64,000 bases of DNA from Ruoffia sp044336205 (GCA_044336205.1 CP172318.1:62001-126000); one strand, 5' to 3'; numbered from the stretch's first letter, positions 9,507 to 18,366 are shown. Made by a program: numbers and translations. Notes: generated by a model from the letters alone, not told the origin.

Positions 9507-9535
9507 ATTATAATACCTACTTGAATGTATGTAAA
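9507..9535 (-). promoter_or_regulatory. Sigma-A promoter of the nitroreductase gene
   Basis: On the minus strand, TTTACA (9535-9530) and TATAAT (9512-9507) are separated by 17 bases, about 50 bases before the start codon. Confidence 0.75.
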
Positions 9536-9646
9536 CCTCTAATTCGAGATATTAAACAAGTAAACGTTTTCTGTATAATAAGTCGGATTAAATAATGGGA
9601 AATGAGACAACGTGGCCCATTTGAGCGTCTATAATTTAATTTAAAT

Positions 9647-9675
9647 AAAAACACCGCTTAATAAACGGTGTTTTG
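9647..9675 (-). terminator. Terminator of the two-helix membrane protein gene
   Basis: AAAACACCG pairs with CGGTGTTTT around a nine-base loop. The minus-strand product continues into TTTTATTTAA. Confidence 0.75.
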
Positions 9676-9716
9676 TCAAACCTTCATAAAACGATCCGAT
9701 CGCCATTTGTTTGACC

Positions 9717-10211
9717 TTACGCGTTGAGGACGACTAATTCAATGTGAGGGTAGTTGGTTCGGAAGAGATTTAATAACTCTTTTGTTTTCATATTTTTGGA
9801 GTCGATATTCATTATAAGTGCGCCATCTTCACCTTCAATGACTAATTCTTCTTTAAGGTAGCGACCGTCACGATCTCTTTCGTAGTGTGTTTTGTAGACA
9901 AAGCGTGAGATTCGACTCACTTCATAACTTTCATTCTTATATCGAATCGTACGTCGGCCAGCCTGAATGATGATTGGGTTGAAGAACATGTGGATTGTCT
10001 TAATGGACATGATGATACCTAATATTGAGAAGACGCCTGCAACAATAATAAAAATCCAGCGGAATCGCATAGGAAATGCCCGGAAAGGACCAAAGGTCAT
10101 TTGGTATAAGATAAAACAGGCAAATGCAAAGAAAATAAGGAAAAAAATCAAGCGAAAAACCATACCCATGAAGTTATGACGAATTGTAAACAAAGTATCC
10201 AATGAAACCAT
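9717..10211 (-). CDS. Small membrane protein of unknown function
   Basis: I do not recognise a named family. The 164-residue product has two transmembrane helices (about residues 15-40 and 50-72). A soluble domain follows, with beta-rich phrases (RRTIRYKNESYEVSRISRFV and ELVIEGEDGALIMNID) that resemble the PH-like or DUF-type domains found after two helices in many Gram-positive membrane proteins. The C-terminus (KELLNLFRTNYPHIELV) would be an amphipathic helix. Flanking terminators suggest it is transcribed alone. It lies between nitroreductase and yebC with no functional link evident. Confidence 0.75.
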   Translation of the reverse strand: MVSLDTLFTIRHNFMGMVFRLIFFLIFFAFACFILYQMTFGPFRAFPMRFRWIFIIVAGVFSILGIIMSIKTIHMFFNPIIIQAGRRTIRYKNESYEVSRISRFVYKTHYERDRDGRYLKEELVIEGEDGALIMNIDSKNMKTKELLNLFRTNYPHIELVVLNA

Positions 10212-10303
10212 CCTTTCATACTAGCTTTGCCGACTCCCTTATCTTGATTATATAGTCAATAAATGATAAGTACCAATGATATGGATATGGTATGGAAAGA
10301 ATA

Positions 10304-10343
10304 AAAGCCGTTAAGCTAGGTCAATAAGCTGCTTAACGGCTTT
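10304..10343 (-). terminator. Terminator of the yebC transcription unit
   Basis: AAAGCCGTTAAGC pairs with GCTTAACGGCTTT (13 bp) around a 14-base loop. The U tract on the minus strand is short (TTATTCTTTC). Confidence 0.75.
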
Positions 10344-10356
10344 AGTATGAATGTTA

Positions 10357-11076
10357 TTAGTAGTCTGCGTTATGGTAGACATCCGTGACATCATCGTCAT
10401 CTTCAATCGCTTCGAGCATTTTCTCAAAGTCAGCTACTTGATCTTCTGTTAAAGGAACCGTCACGTTCGGTACCATTGACAGTTCAGCTTGAGCGAGTTC
10501 ATAAGATTGGCTTAAAGCATCGCGAACGGAAGCAAAATCTGCCGCTTGAGTATAAACTTCAACCACTTCGTTACTTAACTCGAGATCTTCAGCTCCCGCT
10601 TCAAGGACCGTCATCATAATTGTATCTTCGTCGTCTTCAAGACCTTCACGGTCAATCGCAATATAACCTTTACGCTCGAATTGGAAGGCTACAGAGCCTT
10701 TCTCACCGAGAGAGCCACCGTTATGGTTAAAGGCAACACGAACATTAGTGGCCGTACGGTTAACGTTATCCGTTAAACAATAAGCGAGTACACCGACACC
10801 ACCTGGACCGTATCCTTCATAGACAATCTCGTCGTAGTTCGCTCCACCTTGGATGTCGCTAGCTCGTTTAATGGCTCTTTCGATATTATCGTTCGGCATA
10901 TTAGCGCTCTTTGCCTTGTCCAAAGCTAATCGTAATGAGGGATTCATTTCTGGGTCAGAACCGTTTTTTGCTGCTACATAGATTTCGCGCGATAACTTTT
11001 GAAAAATTTTTCCACGTTTTGAATCTTGAGCATTTTTTCTTTTTTGAATATTCTTCCATTTTGAATGGCCTGCCAT
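10357..11076 (-). CDS. yebC: YebC/PmpR family regulatory protein
   Basis: At 239 residues this is a full-length member of the YebC/PmpR/TACO1 family. The signature start MAGHSKWKNIQKRKNAQD, the middle segment YEGYGPGGVGVL and the acidic C-terminus with DDDDVTDVYHN are all present. The family is known as a DNA-binding regulator in some bacteria, and more recently as a translation factor easing ribosome stalling at polyproline; this window also encodes EF-P, which acts on the same problem. AAAGGATG precedes the start. The Nudix gene ends 61 bases upstream on the same strand, so the two are probably co-transcribed. Confidence 0.95.
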   Translation of the reverse strand: MAGHSKWKNIQKRKNAQDSKRGKIFQKLSREIYVAAKNGSDPEMNPSLRLALDKAKSANMPNDNIERAIKRASDIQGGANYDEIVYEGYGPGGVGVLAYCLTDNVNRTATNVRVAFNHNGGSLGEKGSVAFQFERKGYIAIDREGLEDDEDTIMMTVLEAGAEDLELSNEVVEVYTQAADFASVRDALSQSYELAQAELSMVPNVTVPLTEDQVADFEKMLEAIEDDDDVTDVYHNADY

Positions 11077-11137
11077 CTTGTCACATCCTTTGTTTATTCC
11101 TACTGCCTATCTTATAATGAAAATCACTTTAAGTAAA

Positions 11138-11764
11138 CTAGTCTTCGTCGCTATCGGCCTCTTTATCTTCTTTAATAATTTGAATGAAGCGGTCGGTCAG
11201 ATTCGCGGTAAATCCCCATAGCGTTTCATCCTTCAATTCATAAAATGGAACAGCTTGTTGTATTTGGCTGAAAGGATACTTCATGCCGCGGTTAACAAGG
11301 TGGTAGGGGAACTTACTTTTATCCGTTTGCTTGAAGTGAATATTATACACTGTCGGTCCATTTTCAAGTAGGTGGTCCAAGGGAACAGTGAATAAACGTT
11401 CAACTTCTATATTCGGGAAGATATCACGGTAGTCAATTCCAATAATCTCGCCGACATAACAATAGATAATACGATTATAGGAGATAATGTAATCAATCTC
11501 GCCAATTACATCAATATTTTCTGTTTTAATATTGAGTTCTTCCATGGTCTCACGAACAGCAGCTTCTTTGGGTGATTCGCCAGTTTCAATGCGACCACCT
11601 GGAAAGGAAGTATCGCCTGCTTGGGAAACATGTTCGCTTCGTACTTCGTATAATATGTGATAATCACCATTAATTTTGATCAGTGGTAATAACACTGCAT
11701 AGCCTTTTTGAACGCCGTGGGCTTTGGCATCATAAGTTTGTATGATTTTTCGTATATTTTTCAT
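11138..11764 (-). CDS. Nudix hydrolase, probable CoA pyrophosphatase type
   Basis: A 208-residue Nudix protein. The Nudix box is complete: GRIETGESPKEAAVRETMEEL fits Gx5Ex7REUxEExGU, with the last Gly replaced. Just before it, LYEVRSEHVSQAG then FPGG matches the extra motif of CoA-pyrophosphatase-like Nudix enzymes, so cleavage of CoA or a related nucleotide diphosphate is likely. It is probably the first gene of a two-gene unit with yebC. The acidic tail (KEDKEADSDED) is unremarkable. Confidence 0.88.
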   Translation of the reverse strand: MKNIRKIIQTYDAKAHGVQKGYAVLLPLIKINGDYHILYEVRSEHVSQAGDTSFPGGRIETGESPKEAAVRETMEELNIKTENIDVIGEIDYIISYNRIIYCYVGEIIGIDYRDIFPNIEVERLFTVPLDHLLENGPTVYNIHFKQTDKSKFPYHLVNRGMKYPFSQIQQAVPFYELKDETLWGFTANLTDRFIQIIKEDKEADSDED

Positions 11765-11853
11765 GTAATTTTCCTTTTAGTATATGATATTCAATGGTAG
11801 AATCTGATTAGTGATATGTATATATTAAATATTAAATTTTAGAGGTGGATTAA

Positions 11854-13071
11854 ATGTCATTTAAAGATGAGCGAGATATGTATGAGAAATTTATGGAATT
11901 TTTATCTAAACGTGAAAAAAAGGATGATTTAATATCTGACGCGTTTGATGAATTTTTTAGCCTATATTCCATTGATGAAGATGGTGAACAAATCTTCGTC
12001 AGTATGATGATGAAACTAATGAGATCAAATGATAATCTCGAAGAGATTTCTCCAGAGATGAAATCATTTAGTATACTTGATCAAGCAACAGAAATGGAAC
12101 AAGGTCCTGAACGAGATGCACTACTTCATAAAGCTATCGAAATTTATCCAGAAAACTGGTATGCTCACCGTGCATTGATGGATGGGAATTCCTTGGAATT
12201 GATTGAACAACTCCGTGATTTGGAGAAACTTGCTCGTGAATCTTGGAAAACAACGTCGCAAGGTGGTTGGGTAAACCCTGATGAGCATACTTATCTAACA
12301 GTTAAAGCAGACCTAGCACGCGAATTAATGACACAGGGCTTATTAGTTGAAGCGCGTGATCATTTCGAAGAGCTATATCATTTGGATAAAACAGACTTTA
12401 TGGGAACACGTTACGTATTAATGGCCATTTACTGCCGTACTTATGATTGGGAACGTGCGTCAAAACTATTCCGTGAATTCGCTGATCCCAATGATATGGA
12501 TGACCAAATGCTTGTACCACTCCTTGTACTTGCTATTCTATCAGGAAAAAATGCCTATGCAAAAGATTTGTTCCACGACCTGCTCCAAGTCAACACCGCA
12601 GTTGGAGACATTCTCGAAGCGGATGGGTTCCCTATTGAGAAAATCATGATGGTGGACGAGACAGATGGTTATGAACCTGGCGGATTCGAATCTCTAGCGA
12701 TTCCATTACAAGAGATTCTTCCAGTTATTATCGATTCAGATTATCTTTTTGAATGGATGTCCAGAGAATATCAAGTTGAATCTGACCACCAGAAAATTAA
12801 CCTTAGCGAGAAAGTAATCTCGTTTGAGGGAGCAAGTCAGATGTATAAGCAGACAGAGACTAAAGAGAAATATACAAAAGCCGAAGAAGAGGTGGATGTA
12901 TTAGAGGGTGTTGTCTATAATGCGGCTCAGATCCTATCTGATATGGGACTTGTAACTGCCAAAGCATTCGAAGACTATACTGAAAAAGAGGTTCTAGCCA
13001 TTAAATTTGTAGGACCTAAGACGATCCAACAATTGAAGAAGAATGGTGTTGTCTTTAAAGATGATAATTAA
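11854..13071 (+). CDS. TPR-like protein with C-terminal helix-hairpin-helix
   Basis: The 405-residue protein has a helical middle (about residues 75-260) with TPR-like helix pairs such as ALLHKAIEIYPENWYAHRAL and ARDHFEELYHLDKTDFMG. The C-terminal 50 residues (ILSDMGLVTAKAFEDYTE, then AIKFVGPKTIQQLKKNG) match the helix-hairpin-helix of the RNA polymerase alpha C-terminal domain and related DNA-binding modules. No enzyme motif is visible. It could be an adaptor that binds nucleic acid through the C-terminus; that is inference. AGAGGTGG precedes the start. pgeF begins seven bases after its stop, so they form an operon. Confidence 0.8.
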   Translation: MSFKDERDMYEKFMEFLSKREKKDDLISDAFDEFFSLYSIDEDGEQIFVSMMMKLMRSNDNLEEISPEMKSFSILDQATEMEQGPERDALLHKAIEIYPENWYAHRALMDGNSLELIEQLRDLEKLARESWKTTSQGGWVNPDEHTYLTVKADLARELMTQGLLVEARDHFEELYHLDKTDFMGTRYVLMAIYCRTYDWERASKLFREFADPNDMDDQMLVPLLVLAILSGKNAYAKDLFHDLLQVNTAVGDILEADGFPIEKIMMVDETDGYEPGGFESLAIPLQEILPVIIDSDYLFEWMSREYQVESDHQKINLSEKVISFEGASQMYKQTETKEKYTKAEEEVDVLEGVVYNAAQILSDMGLVTAKAFEDYTEKEVLAIKFVGPKTIQQLKKNGVVFKDDN

Positions 13072-13077
13072 GTACAA

Positions 13078-13824
13078 ATGGGGTCAAAGCAAAACAAAAT
13101 GAATTCAAAAAAACTAACAGAAAATGGCTTAACTCAAGTTATTTTCGGAAGTGGTTATAATTTCCGTAGCACGACGGCGGAAGAAGAGAGCTTAAAAGAT
13201 AATTATCTTCAACTCGTTGAAGCTGCAGATACAGCACTTAGTTCTGTATACTCAGCCACTCAAGTTCATGGTAATCGCATTGCTTATGTAGATGGCAGTC
13301 AAGGTGAGAATTTCCTTGTAGGTAAGACAATCCCTAATGCAGATGGCTTGATTACCGACCAAGTGGGTGTCGGATTAATTATTAAGTATGCTGATTGCAC
13401 ACCAGTGATCATTTACGATCCGGTTAAGAAAGTACAGGCTAGCGTTCACTCTGGTTGGCGCGGAACCGTTCAACAAATTGCGGTTAAAGCAATTAAAACA
13501 ATGGTCACGGACTTTGAATGCCGACTTAGCAACTTGCTCATATATCTTGGACCGTCCATTGATATGGACCATTATGAAGTGGGACCGGAAGTCTATGAGG
13601 CTTTTGCCGACTTTTCCAACCGTGATGCTTTTTTTAAGAAAAAAGCGGACAAATATTTACTAAGTAATATCGATGCTATTTATCAAAAATTATTAGATAG
13701 TGGTGTACAAGCCTCTCAAATTGAACAATCTAGTGTATCAACCTATACGGATGAACGTTTGCACTCAGCCCGTCAGCAAGGAGCTGACTACAGTTTGAAT
13801 GCGATTTTAACCGTGATGACTTAG
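13078..13824 (+). CDS. pgeF: Peptidoglycan editing factor PgeF (YlmD/YfiH family)
   Basis: A full-length 248-residue member of the multicopper-polyphenol-oxidase-like (laccase-domain) family. The metal/catalytic motifs are present: ATQVHGNRI, ADCTPVIIYD and VHSGWRGT, with the conserved Cys and His residues. The family is known from E. coli to remove wrongly placed L-Ser from peptidoglycan precursors, and purine nucleoside activity has also been reported. The start is uncertain: no clear ribosome binding site precedes 13078 or the in-frame ATG at 13099, so translation may depend on the upstream gene, whose stop is six bases away. Confidence 0.92.
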   Translation: MGSKQNKMNSKKLTENGLTQVIFGSGYNFRSTTAEEESLKDNYLQLVEAADTALSSVYSATQVHGNRIAYVDGSQGENFLVGKTIPNADGLITDQVGVGLIIKYADCTPVIIYDPVKKVQASVHSGWRGTVQQIAVKAIKTMVTDFECRLSNLLIYLGPSIDMDHYEVGPEVYEAFADFSNRDAFFKKKADKYLLSNIDAIYQKLLDSGVQASQIEQSSVSTYTDERLHSARQQGADYSLNAILTVMT

Positions 13825-13974
13825 ACAGTCACTTGCTTTATTGAAACAGCTGAAAGCAATTATAAGTCGAGTGTGATAAGTATACCAATCAAAAGACTTT
13901 CAGAAATTGGTTGACTAAGGTACAGTATTGTTATTAGTAATGTAATAGTCACTGAGCTGAGAAAGAGGAGATCA

Positions 13975-14313
13975 ATGATGAAAAAAATTGGTAACTTATT
14001 ATTAATAGTCAAAGAGAATGATACTTATACTTTAAGTATGACTGAGCAACTACAAGAAGACGTAGGAGATATTGGTTTTGTTGAGTTTAATTCAGATAAT
14101 GACCTTGAAGAAGATGACAGCATCGTAAGTATCGAAGCGTCTAAGACAGTCCTTGAGATTGTCACACCTCTTGGTGGAACAGTCGTTGAACGTAATTTAG
14201 CTGCTGAAGACAAGCCACACTTATTAAATTCTGACCGAGCCGAAGATAATTGGCTAGTTAAACTAACCAACATTGATTCAACTGCTTTTGAAGCATTAGC
14301 TGATGCTGAATAA
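13975..14313 (+). CDS. gcvH: Glycine cleavage H-like lipoyl carrier protein
   Basis: A 112-residue lipoyl-domain protein. The segment SIEASKTVLEIVTPLGG carries the lysine that is lipoylated in GcvH proteins, and NWLVKL near the end is typical of the family. At 112 residues it is shorter than canonical GcvH (about 125-130). No gcvP, gcvT, lipoate ligase or macrodomain gene is in the window. Known alternatives are a GcvH used as a lipoyl relay to 2-oxoacid dehydrogenases, or the GcvH-L of lipoyl-dependent ADP-ribosylation systems. AGAGGAG precedes the ATG ATG start; either ATG could be used. Confidence 0.85.
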   Translation: MMKKIGNLLLIVKENDTYTLSMTEQLQEDVGDIGFVEFNSDNDLEEDDSIVSIEASKTVLEIVTPLGGTVVERNLAAEDKPHLLNSDRAEDNWLVKLTNIDSTAFEALADAE

Positions 14314-14326
14314 TAAAATTTAAACA

Positions 14327-14376
14327 CATCACCTCCAACTAGTTTTCACATGAACTAGTTGGAGGTGAATTTTGTT
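14327..14376 (+). terminator. Strong terminator after gcvH-like gene
   Basis: CACCTCCAACTAGTT pairs perfectly with AACTAGTTGGAGGTG around an eight-base loop, followed by AATTTTGTT. Confidence 0.85.
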
Positions 14377-14512
14377 AGATGGCTAAGACTGAGTATGTGT
14401 AACATAAAGCGTAAATGAATCGATAGTCGAAATAACTTATTCAAAAACTCAGACCTGGCAAGCAAGCTTCGTTGTTAGCCTTGACTGAATTAGTTAAATT
14501 AATAGTAATGAG

Positions 14513-14650
14513 CTATTTCAACATTGTAATACATGCAGGTGGGGGGATGACGCCAAAAGCAATACCTTATACGACGGTCCTCACTAACAAAGTTATCCCA
14601 ATAATCAGTGCCAGCTGACGGGTCTTGATGGATTGTATTAATCTGAACAT
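14513..14650 (-). pseudogene. Possible small hydrophobic peptide gene with internal stop
   Basis: A minus-strand ATG at 14650 is preceded by AGAGG at good spacing and a T-rich tract. It encodes 27 residues including a hydrophobic stretch (LALIIGITLLV) before a TAA at 14569-14567. The same frame then continues for 17 codons (GIAFGVIPPPACITML) to TAG. Either it is an intact 27-residue peptide or a 45-residue single-helix protein broken by one nonsense change. The rest of the 14.38-14.73 kb gap shows nothing else I can name. Confidence 0.35.
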
Positions 14651-14730
14651 GGTATTAACCTCTTTTTTTATTCAACTTAAATATACAAGCTAGCGACTCC
14701 TACTGCATTGACTTAAGTTAAGAGATTGAA

Positions 14731-14774
14731 AAAAGTCTAGCTATAGAGACAAATTCTCTGAGCTAGACTTTTTG
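14731..14774 (-). terminator. Terminator of the aminotransferase gene
   Basis: AAAAAGTCTAGCT pairs with AGCTAGACTTTTT, with an inner AGAG/CTCT pair. It is symmetric and could act in both directions. Confidence 0.82.
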
Positions 14775-14794
14775 AGTATAAGTTTAGATTAGTT

Positions 14795-15973
14795 TTAGCT
14801 TTGCGCACGTTTATTATTGACGAATTGGGTTAGTCGGTCCATAGCTTCGGTCAAGTCTTCCATACTGGCTGCGTAACTTAAGCGGACATGTCCCTCGCCA
14901 CCAATACCAAAGGCAATTCCAGGGACAAAGGCAACTGCATTAGACTCAGCTAAGTCCAAGCAGAAAGCCATACTATCTTGTTCAAGGTCTTCTGGTATAC
15001 GAGCAAAGATGTAAAAAGCCCCACCCGGTCTAACAATATGGAAACCTAAGTTCGTCATCGCTTCATAAATGAAGTCACGGCGATATTTGTATTCTTCTCG
15101 CATTGGTTGTGCGTCATCGGCACCATTTTCTAAGGCTTCTCGGGCAGCTAACTGTGAGATCGATGAATTAGTTGTGACTAAGTTTTGGTGGACTTTAACT
15201 AAATGTTGCATAAAATTAGCTGGTGCGAATAATAAGCCGACACGCCATCCGGTCATAGCGTGGGATTTAGATACGCCGTTAATAACAATTGTTTGCTCAC
15301 GCAAATATTTAGCGATAGATACGTGTTCTGAATCATAAACCAACTCACTATACACTTCATCGCTAACTACAAAGATAGGGCGGTCACGCAAGACTTCGGC
15401 GAATTCCTTAGCGTCCTCATCCGTCCAATTGATTCCCGTTGGATTAGTTGGATAATTCAAGATGACCGCTTTAACTGCATCACCATGCTCAGTTAAGGCA
15501 TCCTCTAACATCACTTTTGACAAGATAAAGTCGTTAGAAGACGTATCGACTTCAACCGGGGTTCCACCAGCCAGCTGAATAATTGAGGCATAAAGAGTGA
15601 AGTAAGGTGAAGGAATAATCACCTTATCTCCGGGGTTTAGAATCGTTTGAAAAGCCGTGCTCAATGCTTCTGTCGCACCAACCGTGACGATCACTTCATC
15701 TTCCCAATTGTATGTTAAGCCGTATTTTGTCTTCACAAAGTTTGAAGCGACTTGACGCAGACGGTTGTCACCAGGTGTTGAGAAGTATCCTGTTTGGTTA
15801 GTGTTAATAGCTTCAATACCCGCTTTTTTAACATGCTCAGGCGTTGGAAAGTCCGGCTCACCTAAAGTGAGTTTGATAATTCCTTTTACTTTAGAAGCAC
15901 GCTCATCAAAAGCACGAATCGCATTGGGTTTAATTTTATTTAAGTTATGATTGAATAGATTGTTTAATGTCAT
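14795..15973 (-). CDS. PLP-dependent class I/II aminotransferase
   Basis: A 392-residue fold-type I aminotransferase. LTLGEPDFPTPEHV is the N-terminal substrate-loop signature, NYPTNPTG and VSDEVYSELVYD carry the PLP ring contacts, and the Schiff-base lysine is in GVSKSHAMTGWRVG near residue 235. Similarity is strongest to PatA-type enzymes (N-acetyl-LL-diaminopimelate or aromatic aminotransferases). Lysine-pathway use would need dap genes, which are not in this window, so the substrate is left open. It is transcribed alone and divergently from efp. Confidence 0.9.
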   Translation of the reverse strand: MTLNNLFNHNLNKIKPNAIRAFDERASKVKGIIKLTLGEPDFPTPEHVKKAGIEAINTNQTGYFSTPGDNRLRQVASNFVKTKYGLTYNWEDEVIVTVGATEALSTAFQTILNPGDKVIIPSPYFTLYASIIQLAGGTPVEVDTSSNDFILSKVMLEDALTEHGDAVKAVILNYPTNPTGINWTDEDAKEFAEVLRDRPIFVVSDEVYSELVYDSEHVSIAKYLREQTIVINGVSKSHAMTGWRVGLLFAPANFMQHLVKVHQNLVTTNSSISQLAAREALENGADDAQPMREEYKYRRDFIYEAMTNLGFHIVRPGGAFYIFARIPEDLEQDSMAFCLDLAESNAVAFVPGIAFGIGGEGHVRLSYAASMEDLTEAMDRLTQFVNNKRAQS

Positions 15974-16079
15974 TTTAATATTTCCCTCATCTAATATTCA
16001 TATTTAAGCTAGCTTATCACAATTATAGTTAAGTTTAAATGACTTTTTTTGCTACATGACAATACTTAGTGTGTTTTTG

Positions 16080-16088
16080 TGCTATAAT
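16080..16088 (+). promoter_or_regulatory. Extended -10 promoter of efp
   Basis: TGCTATAAT has the TGN extension plus a perfect TATAAT (16083-16088), 39 bases before the efp start. No well-placed -35 is seen, which fits an extended -10 promoter. Confidence 0.65.
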
Positions 16089-16126
16089 GGGTGAGGATAT
16101 TTTTGCACAATAAAGGAGAATGTAAA

Positions 16127-16684
16127 ATGATTACTGCAGTAGATTTAAGAGCAGGTATGACATTTGTTCAAGACGGTAAATTAATTCGCGTTTTAGAAGC
16201 GAGCCACCACAAACCTGGTAAAGGTAACACGGTAATGCGTATGAAATTACGTGACGTTCGTTCAGGAGCTACTTACGATACAACTTTCCGCCCTGATGAG
16301 AAATTCGAACGTGCTTACTTAGAAACAAAAGATGTTCAATACCTATATAGCATGGACGACACAGCTTTCTTCATGGACTTAGAAACTTATGAACAATATG
16401 AATTACCAGTAGACTCTATTGAGAATGAATTATTATACTTATTAGAGAACATGGAAGTTAAGATTCAATTCTTCGGTTCAGAAGTTATCGGGGTTGAGGT
16501 TCCTCAAACAGTTGTACTTAAAGTTAAAGAAACACAACCTTCAATTAAAGGAGCAACTGTAACAGGATCAGGTAAACCAGCCACAATGGAAACAGGACTT
16601 GTAGTCACAGTTCCAGACTTCATCGAAGCTGGCGAAGCCTTAGTCATTAACACATCAGAAGGTACGTACCAAAAACGTGCCTAA
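16127..16684 (+). CDS. efp: Translation elongation factor P
   Basis: A complete 185-residue EF-P, which enters the ribosomal E site to relieve stalling at consecutive prolines. The domain I loop reads HHKPGKGN with Lys32 at the tip, the residue modified by 5-aminopentanol in Bacillus; no Arg replacement is seen. Domains II and III follow, ending in the family signature around VPDFIEAGEALVINTSEGTY. I moved the start to ATG 16127 because AAAGGAGA is eight bases before it. A terminator follows, so it is a single-gene unit. Confidence 0.97.
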   Translation: MITAVDLRAGMTFVQDGKLIRVLEASHHKPGKGNTVMRMKLRDVRSGATYDTTFRPDEKFERAYLETKDVQYLYSMDDTAFFMDLETYEQYELPVDSIENELLYLLENMEVKIQFFGSEVIGVEVPQTVVLKVKETQPSIKGATVTGSGKPATMETGLVVTVPDFIEAGEALVINTSEGTYQKRA

Positions 16685-16691
16685 TCACAAT

Positions 16692-16729
16692 AAACTCCTT
16701 TAGCCTTCAGTGGCTGGAGGAGTTTTTTT
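16692..16729 (+). terminator. Terminator of efp
   Basis: AAACTCC and GGAGTTT pair, with GCC/GGC inside, followed by TTTTTTT. Confidence 0.85.
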
Positions 16730-16926
16730 CAACGCATAAATAGGTCTGCTTCGATGAGTTGGTGTGAGGGGTATGTTCACTTCACACTTGCGACGGATGC
16801 AGAAATCCTAAGTAAAGTGGATCAAGGTTATGAAAATTAATATAGTAGAAGTCCTTACTTGAAACCAACGGTAAGCGAAGCTACCAGACAAATGACCGTC
16901 CATCTCATCCCAATTAATTAATGAGT

Positions 16927-16986
16927 AAAATGACTCAAATTTCGTCGATTTATGTTTGTATGATTAGGGTTGAGTCATTTTTTTGT
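16927..16986 (+). terminator. Long hairpin with U tract in a gene-free gap
   Basis: AAAATGACTCAA pairs with TTGAGTCATTTT around a long loop, followed by TTTTTG. No gene lies directly upstream (efp has its own terminator), so it may mark a lost gene between 16.74 and 16.92 kb. Confidence 0.55.
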
Positions 16987-17002
16987 TGAATAGTCATTTT
17001 AA

Positions 17003-17740
17003 CTGTCCGTCGTGATTGTGTACGACGGACATTAACTGCTTTAAGTGTCCCTCGTAACCATCCGCGACGGACATAAAGAGGTACAAACCGCAGTTTTATA
17101 TCAAAAACCGCCTTGTACTATCAATAAATTGCTTGGTATACTCCATTTCAATCAATAAAGTTACAGGATAAAAATAAAGTGTCCATCGCTTACCTGTACG
17201 ACGGACATTAACTGCTTTAAGTGTCCCTCGTGACCATCCGCGACGGACATAAAGAGGTACAAACCGCAGTTTTATATCAAAAACCGCCTTGTACTATCAA
17301 TAAATTGCTTGGTATACTCCATTTCAATCAATAAAGTTACAGGATAAAAATAAAGTGTCCATCGCTTACCTGTACGACGGACATTAACAGCTTTAAGTGT
17401 CCCTCGTGACCATCCGCGACGGACATAAAGAGGTACAAACCGCAGTTTTATATCAAAAACCGCCTTGTACTATCAATAAATTGCTTGGTATACTCCATTT
17501 CAATCAATAAAGTTACAGGATAAAAATAAAGTGTCCATCGCTTACCTGTACGACGGACATTAACAGCTTTAAGTGTCCCTCGTGACCATCCGCGACGGAC
17601 ATAAAGAGGTACAAACCGCAATTTTATATCAAAAACCGTCTTGTATTATCAATAAATTGCTTGGTGTGCTCCGTTTCAATCAATAAAGTTACAGGATAAA
17701 GATAAAGTGTCCATCGCTCACTTGTACGACGAACATAACC
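17003..17740. repeat. Tandem array of 176-bp units (family C), about four copies
   Basis: AAGTGTCCCTCG recurs at 17043, 17219, 17395 and 17571, exactly 176 bases apart, and the first three copies are nearly identical. Each unit holds three potential hairpins: TGTCCCTCG with CGACGGACA; GTACAA-ACC-GC with GC-C-TTGTAC; and TGTCCATCG with CGACGGACA. The last copy is more diverged, as expected at the edge of an expanding array. A degenerate relative of the unit lies at 35.64-35.93 kb. There is no coding frame across it. Confidence 0.95.
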
Positions 17741-17866
17741 AATGCAAGCAGCTGTACTTTTCTATAAACCGTCTAACATCACCAATAAATTGATCGCCTT
17801 CAGCCTGTTTCAACTATATAAATGAATAAAACTGACCTTGCCCCAACCACAAACTCCCTAACTATC

Positions 17867-18286
17867 TTAACCCACCAAGCCTTTTTCAAAGGCCTCCAAA
17901 ATACTCGGATGTGTTCGCTTCAAGGAAGTCGGGCGGCCAGTTGCCGTGTTAATAAAGCAATGTTGACTCGAACCAACTGTTGTTAACTCTCCCGTCGCCT
18001 GGTTGAAGATTTGATAAGCCATGGTGAAGCGTACCGGGGTAAATTCTTCAACGGTTACGCGGATTTCAGCTACATCACCAAAAGCTAAGGGCTTTTTATA
18101 TTGGCAGTCGACCGCGAGGACAGGGATACTGATGCCTTCGTCTTCCATATGTTTATAACTATAACCGAAATCATCCAGCCAGCCGATTCGAGCTTCTTCG
18201 AACCAGCGAATGTAGTTGGAATGGTGGACGATTTGCATGGCGTCTGTTTCATAAAATTGAACGGTATGTTGATATGTGTAAGACAC
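17867..18286 (-). CDS. Acyl-CoA thioesterase, YbgC/FadM family
   Basis: A 139-residue single hot-dog-fold protein. The motif ETDAMQIVHHSNYIRWFEEAR carries the catalytic Asp and the downstream His/Tyr pattern of the 4-hydroxybenzoyl-CoA thioesterase family, although the Gly after the Met is Gln here. It should hydrolyse acyl-CoA thioesters in the cytoplasm. It lies head to head with the exporter-like gene at 18367, sharing an 80-base promoter region. The substrate chain is unknown. Confidence 0.9.
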   Translation of the reverse strand: MSYTYQHTVQFYETDAMQIVHHSNYIRWFEEARIGWLDDFGYSYKHMEDEGISIPVLAVDCQYKKPLAFGDVAEIRVTVEEFTPVRFTMAYQIFNQATGELTTVGSSQHCFINTATGRPTSLKRTHPSILEAFEKGLVG

Positions 18287-18366
18287 TAATTAACACCTCT
18301 CTATATAAAATTGTTATCACATGATATTATATAGGAAGTAAAAAGAAAAGTAACGGAGGGGTTGTC

